From Micromonospora eburnea (lineage in GTDB: Bacteria; Actinomycetota; Actinomycetes; Mycobacteriales; Micromonosporaceae), in NCBI RefSeq assembly GCF_900090225.1, contig NZ_FMHY01000002.1:4216001-4280000 (forward strand): DNA of 64,000 nt, written 5' to 3'. Made by a program: the position numbers and the translations under genes. The notes under the pieces were generated by a model. It was not told the DNA's origin, made no database searches, and was given only the letters and a program-made list of their open reading frames with translations. How positions within the stretch are numbered: position 1 is the stretch's first letter; each line of letters starts with the position of its first letter. Shown here piece by piece: positions 23,794 through 32,166 of this stretch.

Positions 23794-24584
23794 TCGGCAG
23801 CCACGACCTGCTCCTGGTCACCCTCGACACGCTGCGCTACGACGTGGCCGCCGACCTGGTCGCGGCCGGGCGTACCCCGCGGCTCGCGCGGGTGTTGCCC
23901 GGCGGACGCTGGGAACGACGCCACTCCCCCGCCAGCTTCACCTACGCGGCGCACCACGCCTTCTTCGCCGGCTTCCTGCCGACGCCGGCGGAACCGGGCG
24001 GGCACGAACGCCGGTACGCGGCGGCGTTCCCGGGCAGCGAGACCTGCGGCCCCGACACCTGGGTGTTCGACGCGCCAGACCTGCCGACCGCCCTCGCCGG
24101 AGTCGGTTACCACACGCTCTGCCTGGGTGGGGTCGGGTTCTTCAACCGGCGCAGCCCGCTCGGCGCGGTGCTGCCGGGCCTGTTCGCCGAGGCGCACTGG
24201 GAGCCGGAGTTCGGGGTCACCTCCCCCACCTGCCTGGACGCCCAGCTCGACCGGCTGGCCGAGGTGCTGACCCGGGTGCCGGCGACGCAGCCGTTGTTCA
24301 CCTTCCTCAACGTCGCCGCGCTGCACCAGCCCAACCGGCATCATTTGCCCGGCGCCGAGGCCGACAGCCTGGCCAGCCACGCCGCCGCCCTGGAGTACGT
24401 CGACGGGCGGGTCGGCCGGCTGTTCGCCCTGGTAACCGGCCGGGGCCGGCCGGTGTTCACCATCATCTGCGCTGACCACGGCACGGCCTACGGCGAGGAC
24501 GGGCGCACCGGCCACCGGTTCGGCCACGACGTGGTGTGGACCGTCCCGTACGCCGAATTCACCCTGCATCCAGGAGAATGGTGA
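23781..24584 (+). CDS. STM4013-family sulfatase/alkaline phosphatase-fold hydrolase
   Basis: The 267-residue protein has the alkaline phosphatase superfamily start (LLLVTLDTLRYDVA, with Thr as a possible nucleophile). Metal-site motifs lie near the end (IICADHGTAYGED, then HRFGHDVVW). It is much shorter than true sulfatases (400-500 residues). GTG at 23781 has GGGAGGTGATC upstream and overlaps the previous gene. It probably hydrolyses a phosphate or sulfate ester, or transfers such a group, as part of the STM401x pathway. Confidence 0.85.
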   Translation: MRSLIGSHDLLLVTLDTLRYDVAADLVAAGRTPRLARVLPGGRWERRHSPASFTYAAHHAFFAGFLPTPAEPGGHERRYAAAFPGSETCGPDTWVFDAPDLPTALAGVGYHTLCLGGVGFFNRRSPLGAVLPGLFAEAHWEPEFGVTSPTCLDAQLDRLAEVLTRVPATQPLFTFLNVAALHQPNRHHLPGAEADSLASHAAALEYVDGRVGRLFALVTGRGRPVFTIICADHGTAYGEDGRTGHRFGHDVVWTVPYAEFTLHPGEW

Positions 24585-25897
24585 CCAGCGCCAGCCTCGA
24601 CGGCTCCCCGTACCAGCAGTACCTGTACGCGTACCCGCACAAGACCTCGTACCGGCCGCTGCGGCCTCGCCCGCTGCTGACCGACGTGTGGCGGACGGAG
24701 GCGCGGGACTCGCTCTTCCTCTACCTCCACGTGCCGTTCTGCGAGATGCGCTGCGGCTTCTGTAACCTCTTCACCCGCGCGAACGCGCCGCAGGAGCAGG
24801 TCGCGGCGTACCTGCGGCAGCTACGCCGGCAGGCCGAACAGGTCGCCGACGCGCTCGACGACGCCGGCTACGCCCGGGCGGCTTTCGGTGGCGGCACCCC
24901 GACCTATCTCACCGCCGCCGAGCTGTCCGAGCTGTTCGACATCGCCACCGGCACGGTCGGCGCCCGCCTGCCGGGCGTACCCCTGTCGGTGGAAACCTCG
25001 CCGGCCACCGCGACGCCGGACCGGCTCGCGGTGCTCGCCGCGTACGGTACGACCCGGGTGAGTATCGGTGTGCAGAGCTTCCTCGACGTCGAGGCCCGCG
25101 CCGCCGGTCGCCCGCAGCGCCGCACCGAGGTGGAGGCCGCGCTCGGCGCGATCCGCGACGCCCGGATCCCGGTGCTCAACATCGACCTGATCTACGGCAT
25201 CGACGGGCAGACCGCCGACACGTGGCGGCAGAGCCTGGACGCGGCGCTGGCCTGGCGGCCCGAGGAGCTGTACCTGTACCCGCTCTACGTCCGGCCGCTC
25301 ACCGGCCTCGGCCGGCGCGCCCACGCCCGCGCCGACTGGGACGCCCAGCGGCTCGCCCTCTACCAGCAGGCCGTGGAAACGCTCGGCGCGGCCGGATATC
25401 GACAGGAGTCCATGCGGCAGTTCCGCCGCGCGGACGTCCCGAGCCCGGACGGCCCGGACTACTGCTGCCAGGACGACGGCATGGTCGGCCTCGGCTGCGG
25501 CGCCCGCTCCTACACCACCACGCTGCACTACTCCTTCGACTACGCGGTCGGCGTGTCCCAGGTACGGGCGGTACTCGACGACTACCTCGCCCGCCCCGCC
25601 GACGACTTCCGGTACGCGGAGTTCGGGTTCCACCTCGACGGCGCCGAGCAGCGCCGCCGCTGGCTGCTCAAGTCGCTGCTGCGCGTCGAAGGCGTGGACA
25701 CCGACGCCTATCGGGCCCGCTTCGGGCGTCCGCCGACCGACGACTTCCCCCAGCTCGGCCGACTCGTCGAGCGGGGTTGGGCCACCGACGGCGGGGTGCG
25801 GCTCACGCCCGAGGGGCTGGCCCACTCCGACGCCATCGGCCCGTGGCTCACCTCCGCCGAGGTCCATGACGCGATGACCGGGTACGTGCTGCGGTGA
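24578..25897 (+). CDS. STM4012-family radical SAM protein (HemN-like)
   Basis: The 439-residue radical SAM enzyme has a CxxxCxxC cluster in CEMRCGFCNLF near residue 54, preceded by LYLHVPFC as in HemN/coproporphyrinogen oxidase-type proteins. GGGTPTYLT near residue 105 and the SVETSPAT and IGVQSF segments are HemN-like. A HemN-type C-terminal domain follows (RWLLKSLLRVEGVD, TPEGLAHSD). It is unlikely to be the cell's haem enzyme given its context. ATG at 24578 overlaps the upstream stop by 7 bp; CAGGAG is its ribosome-binding site. Confidence 0.9.
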   Translation: MVTSASLDGSPYQQYLYAYPHKTSYRPLRPRPLLTDVWRTEARDSLFLYLHVPFCEMRCGFCNLFTRANAPQEQVAAYLRQLRRQAEQVADALDDAGYARAAFGGGTPTYLTAAELSELFDIATGTVGARLPGVPLSVETSPATATPDRLAVLAAYGTTRVSIGVQSFLDVEARAAGRPQRRTEVEAALGAIRDARIPVLNIDLIYGIDGQTADTWRQSLDAALAWRPEELYLYPLYVRPLTGLGRRAHARADWDAQRLALYQQAVETLGAAGYRQESMRQFRRADVPSPDGPDYCCQDDGMVGLGCGARSYTTTLHYSFDYAVGVSQVRAVLDDYLARPADDFRYAEFGFHLDGAEQRRRWLLKSLLRVEGVDTDAYRARFGRPPTDDFPQLGRLVERGWATDGGVRLTPEGLAHSDAIGPWLTSAEVHDAMTGYVLR

Positions 25898-26748
25898 ATC
25901 TGGCGATTCTCTACCGCGGGCCGCTGGCGAGCTGCAACTACGACTGCCCGTACTGCCCGTTCGCCAAGCGGCACGATCCGCCCGAGCTGCTCCGCGCGGA
26001 CCGGGCCGCGCTGGCCAGATTCACCGACTGGGTGGCGGCGACCACCGATGTCCGGCTGTCGGTGCTGTTCACTCCCTGGGGTGAGGGACTGACCCGCAGC
26101 TGGTATCGGGAGGCCATGACGTCGCTGTCCCACCTGCCGCACGTGGAGCGGGTCGTCATCCAGACCAACCTCGCCGCCCGCGTCGACTGGTTGGCCGAGG
26201 CCGATCCCCGCTCCGCCGCCCTCTGGACGACCTACCACCCGGGGCAGGTCACCCGAGAGCGGTTCCTGCGGCGCTGCGCCCGTCTCTCCGAGCTGGGTGT
26301 CCGCTACTCCGTCGGAGTGGTCGGCCTACCGGAACACCTCGACGAGGCGCGGGCGCTCCGCGCCGACCTGCCCGACACCGTCTACCTGTGGGTGAACGCC
26401 GCGGAGGGGCGCCGCTACGACGCCGCCGAGGAGGCGACCTGGACCGAGCTGGACCCGCACTTCGGCTACAGCGTCCGCCCACACGTTTCTCTCGGCCGGC
26501 CCTGCCACGCCGGGGAGACAGCCATCTCGGTGCTCGGCGACGGCACGGTACGCCGCTGCCACTTCATCCCCACCCCCATCGGCAACCTCTACGACGGCTC
26601 GTGGCGCGCCGCCCTGAAGCCCCGACCGTGCGGCAACGCCATCTGCGACTGTCACATCGGCTACGTACACCTCAAGCCGCTCGGGCTGCGAGACGTCTTC
26701 GCCGGCGGGGTACTGGAACGCATCCCCGCTGCCTGGCCACACCGCTGA
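25894..26748 (+). CDS. STM4011-family radical SAM protein
   Basis: The 284-residue radical SAM enzyme has its CxxxCxxC motif at CNYDCPYCPF near residue 14. The C-terminal part carries more cysteines (RRCHF, RPCGNAICDCHIGYVHL), which may bind an auxiliary iron-sulfur cluster. GTG at 25894 overlaps the STM4012 stop by 4 bp. Two radical SAM proteins in one operon with an ATP-grasp-like protein suggest a small-molecule or peptide modification pathway, still undescribed as far as I know. Confidence 0.9.
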   Translation: MNLAILYRGPLASCNYDCPYCPFAKRHDPPELLRADRAALARFTDWVAATTDVRLSVLFTPWGEGLTRSWYREAMTSLSHLPHVERVVIQTNLAARVDWLAEADPRSAALWTTYHPGQVTRERFLRRCARLSELGVRYSVGVVGLPEHLDEARALRADLPDTVYLWVNAAEGRRYDAAEEATWTELDPHFGYSVRPHVSLGRPCHAGETAISVLGDGTVRRCHFIPTPIGNLYDGSWRAALKPRPCGNAICDCHIGYVHLKPLGLRDVFAGGVLERIPAAWPHR

Positions 26749-26917
26749 GCCCTGGGCCGAGCAGACCGCCACGACATCGCCGGCTCACTGGTTTCCGCCA
26801 GAAGACCGGTTCCGGTGACAAATCGCCTGGCTGCCCCGTCGGCGGGTGTAAGCCAGGCGGGCCGGGGTAAACCGGCCACCGCGCGTCAGCCCGACACCAG
26901 CGGAAGACGGGGACAGC

Positions 26918-27457
26918 ATGCCGAACCAGTTTGCGCTCGATGTAACCAAGATCCGGGACGACGCCCGCCGCCGGATGGAGGAAGGCCCGGTCACCGGGAC
27001 GTACGGCGGAGACACCAACCCGGTTCTGGACATTCTCAACCAGGTCGTGGCGACCGAGATCGTGTGCTACCTGCGCTACATCCAGAACTCGATCGCCGCT
27101 TCCGGCATTGACCGTGCGCAGGTGGCCGCCGAGTTCAAGGAACACGCGGCGGAGGAACTGCAGCATGGCCTGCGGGCGGCTGAGCGGATCAATCAACTCG
27201 GTGGGGTGCCCGACTTCGACCCCGGCACGCTCGCCCAGCGCGCTCATACCGAATACTCCGCGCCGGCCGCTACCGACCTGAACACGATGCTCCGGGAGAA
27301 CCTGGTGGCCGAACGTATCGTCATCTCCTCGTACCAGGAGATCATCCGGTGGCTCGGTGACGCCGACCCGACCACCCGCCGGCTGATGGAGAGCATCCTG
27401 GAGGAGGAGGAAGAGCACGCCAACGACCTGACGGATCTGCTCGGCGTGCAGGGCTGA
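26918..27457 (+). CDS. Ferritin-like domain protein (bacterioferritin type)
   Basis: The 179-residue four-helix protein has di-iron motifs: ATEIVCYLRYIQ (Glu near 48), EFKEHAAEELQHG (ExxH near 81), ENLVAERIVISSYQE (Glu near 131) and LEEEEEHANDL (ExxH near 165). This is the ferritin/bacterioferritin pattern for iron storage or oxidative-stress protection in the cytoplasm. The haem-ligand Met of classical Bfr is not evident. It starts at ATG 26918, 170 bp after the STM4011 gene, and is probably a separate unit. Confidence 0.88.
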   Translation: MPNQFALDVTKIRDDARRRMEEGPVTGTYGGDTNPVLDILNQVVATEIVCYLRYIQNSIAASGIDRAQVAAEFKEHAAEELQHGLRAAERINQLGGVPDFDPGTLAQRAHTEYSAPAATDLNTMLRENLVAERIVISSYQEIIRWLGDADPTTRRLMESILEEEEEHANDLTDLLGVQG

Positions 27458-27601
27458 CCGCCTCCGGCCGGTCGAGCCGGGTCACGCACGTTTCCGGCGT
27501 CAGGATCCCTGTCGCAGCGCGAGGGCGACGGGGGGCTCGCCGCGTGCCGCTGCCGTGGGTGGGCCGGGCGACCAGACCTGCGATTCGTGCATACTCGATG
27601 A

Positions 27602-28177
27602 ATGTCCACGGTGGAACACCTGGTGGTCGCGCCACCGGGAAATCGCCTCGTCCTCGTCAACGGCGAGGAGGGCGCCGGCAAGTCGACCATCATCCGTGCA
27701 CTGCTACGCCATACGCCCCGCGGTGCCAGGATCGACGCGGAGGACATCGGGCAGACCAACCCCTGCCCCATGGACGACGAGTTCTTCGACCTGCTTCGGC
27801 GCAACGTCGCCGGCCTGGTGGAGAGTTTCTGGACCGCCGGCTACGTCAACGTCATCGCTGGCAGCTTTCTCCGCAACTACCCCGACTACCTGGCCTTCCG
27901 CCGGTTGCTGAACCAGTCCCCCACGGTGTTCCTGGTGGAGCTCCTGGTCGACAAGGAGGTACGTGACCACCGGCGAGTCACCCGGGCGAAGCGGACGACG
28001 CAAGAGTGGCGCGACATGGTCGACCTGATCCCGGAGGATCGGACCATCCGGCAGGCGGCCGGTGCCGACTACCGGTACGTCGGCGTTGACACCACCGGGC
28101 TGGACGTCGCCGAGACCGTGCGACGGATCAAGGCCGCCATCCCGGAGGTCTACGCCCGGGTAACACGGCCCCGCTGA
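27602..28177 (+). CDS. P-loop kinase-like NTPase
   Basis: The 191-residue protein has a Walker A motif GEEGAGKS at residues 21-28, and an acidic segment (ARIDAEDIGQTNP) that could bind Mg or substrate. A lid-like basic region with RRVTRAKRTTQEWRD lies near residue 128. The layout resembles AAA_33/shikimate-kinase-type small kinases. The substrate is unknown. It stands alone; a very large hairpin follows 26 bp downstream. Confidence 0.8.
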   Translation: MSTVEHLVVAPPGNRLVLVNGEEGAGKSTIIRALLRHTPRGARIDAEDIGQTNPCPMDDEFFDLLRRNVAGLVESFWTAGYVNVIAGSFLRNYPDYLAFRRLLNQSPTVFLVELLVDKEVRDHRRVTRAKRTTQEWRDMVDLIPEDRTIRQAAGADYRYVGVDTTGLDVAETVRRIKAAIPEVYARVTRPR

Positions 28178-28203
28178 TCCCGGCCCAGGCGATCCTGGCC
28201 GCA

Positions 28204-28287
28204 CCGGGGCCGGTCCACCCCCACATGGTCCACGTCAGGTGCGGCATGTGGGGGTATCCGGCCCCGGAGAACCCACCACATGCCGCA
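28204..28287. other. Long hairpin with a competing second pairing
   Basis: Outer arms CCGGGGCCGG (28204-28213) and CCGGCCCCGG (28258-28267), and inner arms CCCCCACATG (28218-28227) and CATGTGGGGG (28245-28254), build a long hairpin after the kinase gene. The right inner arm region (28240-28251, TGCGGCATGTGG) is also perfectly complementary to CCACATGCCGCA at 28276-28287. The two folds exclude each other. It may be a terminator or a regulatory RNA switch. Confidence 0.55.
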
Positions 28288-28989
28288 TCCCGCGTCGCCC
28301 CCAACGGGCCTGGCCGCGTCGCTGGTCAGGGTGACGGAACCACCTGCGCGACGGAGGCCGGCTGCCCGGTACGCGGGCCGCCCTTGATCCAGACCGTGGA
28401 ACCCGGCTTACGGGCCTCGCGTCGGATCTTCGACACCGACAGCTTGAGGGTCATCTCCTTGTACGCCGCGCCCAAGCGAGGCTCCGCAGCCTGACGATCC
28501 TGGAGCGTACGGTCAACGGCCAACCCGGCCTGATCGCCCAGGAGGACGGCGTCACCGGATCACGCGCATCCGGGCCGTCCGCAGTCCCGACAAGCTCCGG
28601 CCGTGGACGGTGGGGCCGCAGCACCGGTGAGTCGGGTTCGACGCGTACGAACGGGCCGCAACCCTCGACCCCTACCCGCGACCGGGGCGGCGTGGTGGTG
28701 TGGTCGGTTTGCGTCTGGGGTCGCGGGGGCTACCGGACGCGGTGCGCGGCCTCGACCGCGGCGAGTCGGGGCAGGCGCTGTTCACGCTGGTCAAGGCCCA
28801 CTTGGAAGTGATGTGCCGGCAGTTGGCGAGGGCGGACCGGGACGGTCGTGACCGATCACCCCGGCCCGAGCGAACGCAGCAATCTGCGCGAAGACAAGGC
28901 GGCGGCCCCTCCCCATGCTGAGTCCCGGTGCCGGGCCGGGAGCAGAGGGGCTGACGGCTACGAGCATCCAGAGCTTCTGGAGGAGACGA
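28288..28989. other. Region without an intact gene
   Basis: About 700 bp with no confident gene except the sigma fragment at 28503-28630. A short leftward frame (about 28326-28454 from an internal ATG, roughly 42 residues, MTLKLSVSKIRREARKPGS) has coding-like composition but no recognised family. A rightward frame at about 28700-28870 (LDRGESGQALFTLVKAHLEV) also looks gene-like but has no start. The region seems to be a graveyard of decayed genes. Confidence 0.5.
28503..28630 (+). pseudogene. 3' fragment of an ECF41/SigJ-type sigma factor gene
   Basis: One frame reads VNGQPGLIAQEDGV and the adjacent frame RITRIRAVRSPDKLRPWTVG up to a TGA at 28628-28630. Together these match the end of the SnoaL-like C-terminal domain of ECF41 sigma factors, apart from a loss of about ten residues and a frame change near 28555. 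No sigma2/sigma4 region is found upstream. This is a dead fragment. Confidence 0.55.
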
Positions 28990-29493
28990 GTGATCAAACT
29001 GATGCGACGTGCCGGTGCCGTCCTGGTCGCCGCGGCCGTGGCGATCGGCGTCGCCGCCGTGCCGGCCAGCGCCCACATGATCGCCGAGCCCTACACGGCC
29101 GAAACGAAGTTCTTCCACACCGCTTTCCGGGTGACGCACGGCTGCGCCGGCTCCGCGACCACCGAGGTGCGGATGCAGATCCCCGAAGGCCTGCACCTCG
29201 TCACCCCTGATCCCGTACCGGGCTGGGAGCTCAAGGTGACCCGGGCGGTCGGCGCGGGCCAGGGCTTCGGCCGGGTCGTCGAGGTGACCTGGACCGGTGG
29301 GCTGCTGCCCGACCACGAGCAGGCGCTGTTCGGCATGGGCTTCCGTATCGACCGGAATGCACCCGAGATGCTGTGGTTCCCGACCATCCAGAAGTGCGAG
29401 GTCGGCGAGAACCGCTGGGTGGAGATTCCTCCCACCATGGAGGAGTGGCACGTGTACAGCTCGGCGCCTTTCGTGATCAACAAGGCCTGGTAG
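28990..29493 (+). CDS. YcnI/DUF1775-like secreted copper-binding protein
   Basis: The 167-residue protein has a Sec signal peptide (LVAAAVAIGVAAVPASA) whose cleavage would leave His as the first mature residue (HMIAEP). This is the copper-binding N-terminus of YcnI proteins. The YcnI domain follows, with FRVTHGCAGSATTEV and the FPTIQKCEVGENRW segment. There is no C-terminal membrane anchor, unlike many YcnI proteins. GTG at 28990 with GGAGGAGAC upstream. Copper handling outside the membrane is likely; the PCuAC/CopC operon lies about 25 kb away. Confidence 0.85.
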   Translation: MIKLMRRAGAVLVAAAVAIGVAAVPASAHMIAEPYTAETKFFHTAFRVTHGCAGSATTEVRMQIPEGLHLVTPDPVPGWELKVTRAVGAGQGFGRVVEVTWTGGLLPDHEQALFGMGFRIDRNAPEMLWFPTIQKCEVGENRWVEIPPTMEEWHVYSSAPFVINKAW

Positions 29494-29649
29494 TACGACG
29501 GGGCGGGCACACACCAACTCGCCTCCGGGGGACGCGCCCCGCGAACGGATGGAAAACACCATCCGCTTCGGACGGTGCATCCCCCGGAGGTGCCTCGGCC
29601 ACCTAATCCGCCCCTCGTCGAGGTCTCGGGGCCCCTGGATCCGTCCGGT

Positions 29650-29655
29650 TAGGAT
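29650..29655 (+). promoter_or_regulatory. TAGGAT -10 box of the three-gene operon
   Basis: TAGGAT ends 7 nt before the ATG at 29663 with no ribosome-binding site; a leaderless start fits. An ATG at 29654 overlaps the box itself and is less likely. Confidence 0.5.
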
Positions 29656-29662
29656 GCGGATC

Positions 29663-30742
29663 ATGACCCCGAACTGGCGCCGCCCGGCGCTGCTGCAGCC
29701 ACTCCGGGCCTGGGGGCCGATGCTGGTGCTGCTCGTCCTGGTGGTCGTGGCGGTGGCGGTCGTGGCCGTCGGCCTGCGGCCGTCCCCCACCTCACCGGCC
29801 CGACCGGTGCTGGTCTCGACCGGCGACTGGGCGCCGTTCGTCGGCCCGGAGCTGCCCGACGGCGGGCCGGTCACGAAGTTGGTCGTCGAGGTGCTGAACC
29901 GGGCCGGCTACTCCCCCGAGGTCAGGTACACGTCGTGGTCGCTGGCCGAGGACCAGGTCCGGTCCGGTGCCACCGTCGGAGCGTTCCCGCTGGTGGGCAG
30001 CGAGTCGCGGCGGAAGGATCTGCTCGTCTCCGACTCGCTCATCGACTTCGAGTACGTGCTCTTCTACGACCGCCGCAAGGGCGAGCCGCGGGCCACCACG
30101 GCCGCGGACCTGCGCGCTCTGCGCGTCGGCGGCATCAGCGGGTACGACTACTGGAACGACCTGGAGTCCGCGGTCCCCCGGATGGTGGAGTTCGGCTCGA
30201 CCCTGGACGGCTTCCAGGCGCTGGCGGAGGGCCGGATCGACGTACTCGCCGAAGGGTTGCTCCCCGGGCAGGCGGCGCTGGCCGACCCGTCCTTCGCCGG
30301 GGACGCCCGCGACTTCGGCTATCTGCAGGGCGACAATCCGCTGACCCACTCGGTGCAGGGCGTGTACTTCATGATGGCCAGGACCCCCGAGGCCGCGCCC
30401 GTGCTGGAGAAGTTCAACCAGGTGCTGGCCGAGCTCCGCCGGAGCACCGAATACGAGCAGTTCGTCGAGGGCCTCCAGCCGTCCGCGTTCCGCGACGTCA
30501 CCCTGACCCCGGTGGGTGAGACCGGGCTGGTGGAGCTGCTCGACGAGCATGGCAACCTGGTGCTGGTCGCGCCGCAGGGCACGCGAGCGCAGGTGCTCAC
30601 CTGGCCCGACCAGTTCGTCCGCTCCGCCGGCCCGCCCCGCGGGCGGATTCTCGTTCGGGTGAAGATCACCAACGGCCCGGCGCGAGGGCGGGTTCTGCAC
30701 GTCGACGCCCGCGCCCTGCTGCTCGAAGCCAAGGTGTCATGA
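29663..30742 (+). CDS. Membrane-anchored solute-binding (SBP family 3-like) protein
   Basis: The 359-residue protein has an uncleaved-looking membrane helix at residues 17-40 (MLVLLVLVVVAVAVVAVGL). A periplasmic-binding-protein type II domain follows (residues 50-275), with WAPFVGPELPDGG, GAFPLVGSESRRKD and GYDYWNDLESAVPRMVEFGS. A C-terminal extension of about 75 residues (VKITNGPARGRVLHVDAR) is not part of the usual domain. No ABC permease or ATPase is in the operon, so it may sense rather than import. The stop overlaps the next start (ATGA, 30739-30742). Confidence 0.8.
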   Translation: MTPNWRRPALLQPLRAWGPMLVLLVLVVVAVAVVAVGLRPSPTSPARPVLVSTGDWAPFVGPELPDGGPVTKLVVEVLNRAGYSPEVRYTSWSLAEDQVRSGATVGAFPLVGSESRRKDLLVSDSLIDFEYVLFYDRRKGEPRATTAADLRALRVGGISGYDYWNDLESAVPRMVEFGSTLDGFQALAEGRIDVLAEGLLPGQAALADPSFAGDARDFGYLQGDNPLTHSVQGVYFMMARTPEAAPVLEKFNQVLAELRRSTEYEQFVEGLQPSAFRDVTLTPVGETGLVELLDEHGNLVLVAPQGTRAQVLTWPDQFVRSAGPPRGRILVRVKITNGPARGRVLHVDARALLLEAKVS

Positions 30743-32166
30743 CCCAGTTACGGATCCTCGCCCCGGTGGTGGTGGACTACTACGCCGTGCCCGGCGCCTC
30801 GCTGCGCGATCCCCACGGGTACGCGCGGTTCTGGGCCGCGCAGCAGCCGGCGGTCGACGAGCTGTTGAGAGTTCTCTCCCCCGCTGCCACGGACGAGCCC
30901 GGGCCACCGCCGCCGACCGTCGTGTTGGAGCACACCCGGCCCACGAGCTCGCTGAACCTCTATCGCACGATCGACGACTACGCGGTCGAGCGCACCCTGC
31001 ACATCCTCACCGGCACGTTGCGCCCGGAGCACCTGCCGGACGAGTTCACCGGCGCCACCGAGGCCCTGCACCGCGGGGTCACCGAGATCAGCTTCCGGCT
31101 GTTCGACCACGGCCTGATGCTGCTGGAGATCCTGACGGACCTGGGGCCGCTCGCCGAGCACTCCGACGGACTCGAAGCCCACCTCGACGACGTCCAGGCT
31201 CGGGCGGTGGCGATGGGTGAGCAGGTGGCACGCGAGGCCGTCCGCCGGTATGTGAACCCGGTGCTGGACCTGCTGCGCCGGGCCGACCGGGAGGAGCGGT
31301 TGGTCGTCCCGGCGACCCCGGCCGGCGACCCGGTGACGGCGGAGTTCGGCGAGGCGCTCTGGGTCACCCGCAGTCTCGTGATCGACCCGTCCGAGCCGGC
31401 CGCCGAGCGGGCGGTGCGGCACTGGGTCAAGGACGTGGTGACGCCCGGGGACGACGGCCATCCGGCGGACCGGCTGCTGAACGGGGACGTTCATCACCTG
31501 GTCCGATGGCTGAACTACATTTTCCTCGACCGGACCGGCGCGGGCGGCCGGATGCTGCCCGGTGACCCGTTCCGCGACCAGTGGGACGCGCTGCGGTACG
31601 CGCAGGTCTTCTACGGGGTGCTGGACCGGATCGACAGCCGGCTGTCGAAGATCCTCGCGGACTCGGCGGCGGCGGGCTCGCGCTGGGAACTCGAACGGCT
31701 CAGGGGACATCTGATGAGCCTGAGCCAACGCGCCGAGCTGATCATCATGGAGCGCTGGGAGCTGTCGAAGTACCTCAAGCGCGCCGTACGCGCGGAGATG
31801 GACGCGATCCTGGCGTTCTGGGACTACGAGAGCCTGCTCGAACAGCCGGTGCGGTTCAAGATCGGGATCTGCGAGCGCCAACTGGCGGAGCTCTCCGCCC
31901 GGCGTACGGCCCGCTCCGCGATGTTCACCGACCTCATCCTGTTGGGTATCGCGGTGACCTCGATCCTCGGCACGGCGTTGACCGTGACCGAGTTCGGCCG
32001 CTCGATCGCCAACGATCCCGAGATGGCGGCCTACGACCTGGGCAGGTCCTCCATCGTGGAGTGGATCGCCGCGCAACCCGCCGACGCGATCGTGGTCTCC
32101 TCCGGGGTGGTGTCGGTGCTGTTGGTGATCATCTACCTGTTCTTCCGGAGCGACAAGAGCACATGA
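30739..32166 (+). CDS. Unrecognised 475-residue protein with two C-terminal membrane helices
   Basis: No family is recognised. Residues 1-390 are soluble and acidic, ending in a long helical, probably coiled region (about 285-395, with RIDSRLSKILADS, LSQRAELIIMERWELSKYLK and RFKIGICERQLAEL). Two hydrophobic segments follow near residues 400-420 and 450-470, ending with a short basic tail. This helix bundle plus two-helix end recalls the layout of CorA/RMD1-type membrane proteins, but no signature residues were found. It overlaps both neighbours by 4 bp, so the three products are probably made together. Confidence 0.75.
   Translation: MTQLRILAPVVVDYYAVPGASLRDPHGYARFWAAQQPAVDELLRVLSPAATDEPGPPPPTVVLEHTRPTSSLNLYRTIDDYAVERTLHILTGTLRPEHLPDEFTGATEALHRGVTEISFRLFDHGLMLLEILTDLGPLAEHSDGLEAHLDDVQARAVAMGEQVAREAVRRYVNPVLDLLRRADREERLVVPATPAGDPVTAEFGEALWVTRSLVIDPSEPAAERAVRHWVKDVVTPGDDGHPADRLLNGDVHHLVRWLNYIFLDRTGAGGRMLPGDPFRDQWDALRYAQVFYGVLDRIDSRLSKILADSAAAGSRWELERLRGHLMSLSQRAELIIMERWELSKYLKRAVRAEMDAILAFWDYESLLEQPVRFKIGICERQLAELSARRTARSAMFTDLILLGIAVTSILGTALTVTEFGRSIANDPEMAAYDLGRSSIVEWIAAQPADAIVVSSGVVSVLLVIIYLFFRSDKST

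Noticed and set aside
24536..24577. Earlier in-frame start for the STM4012 gene
   Set aside because: It would lie inside STM4013 without a ribosome-binding site; ATG 24578 has CAGGAG before it.
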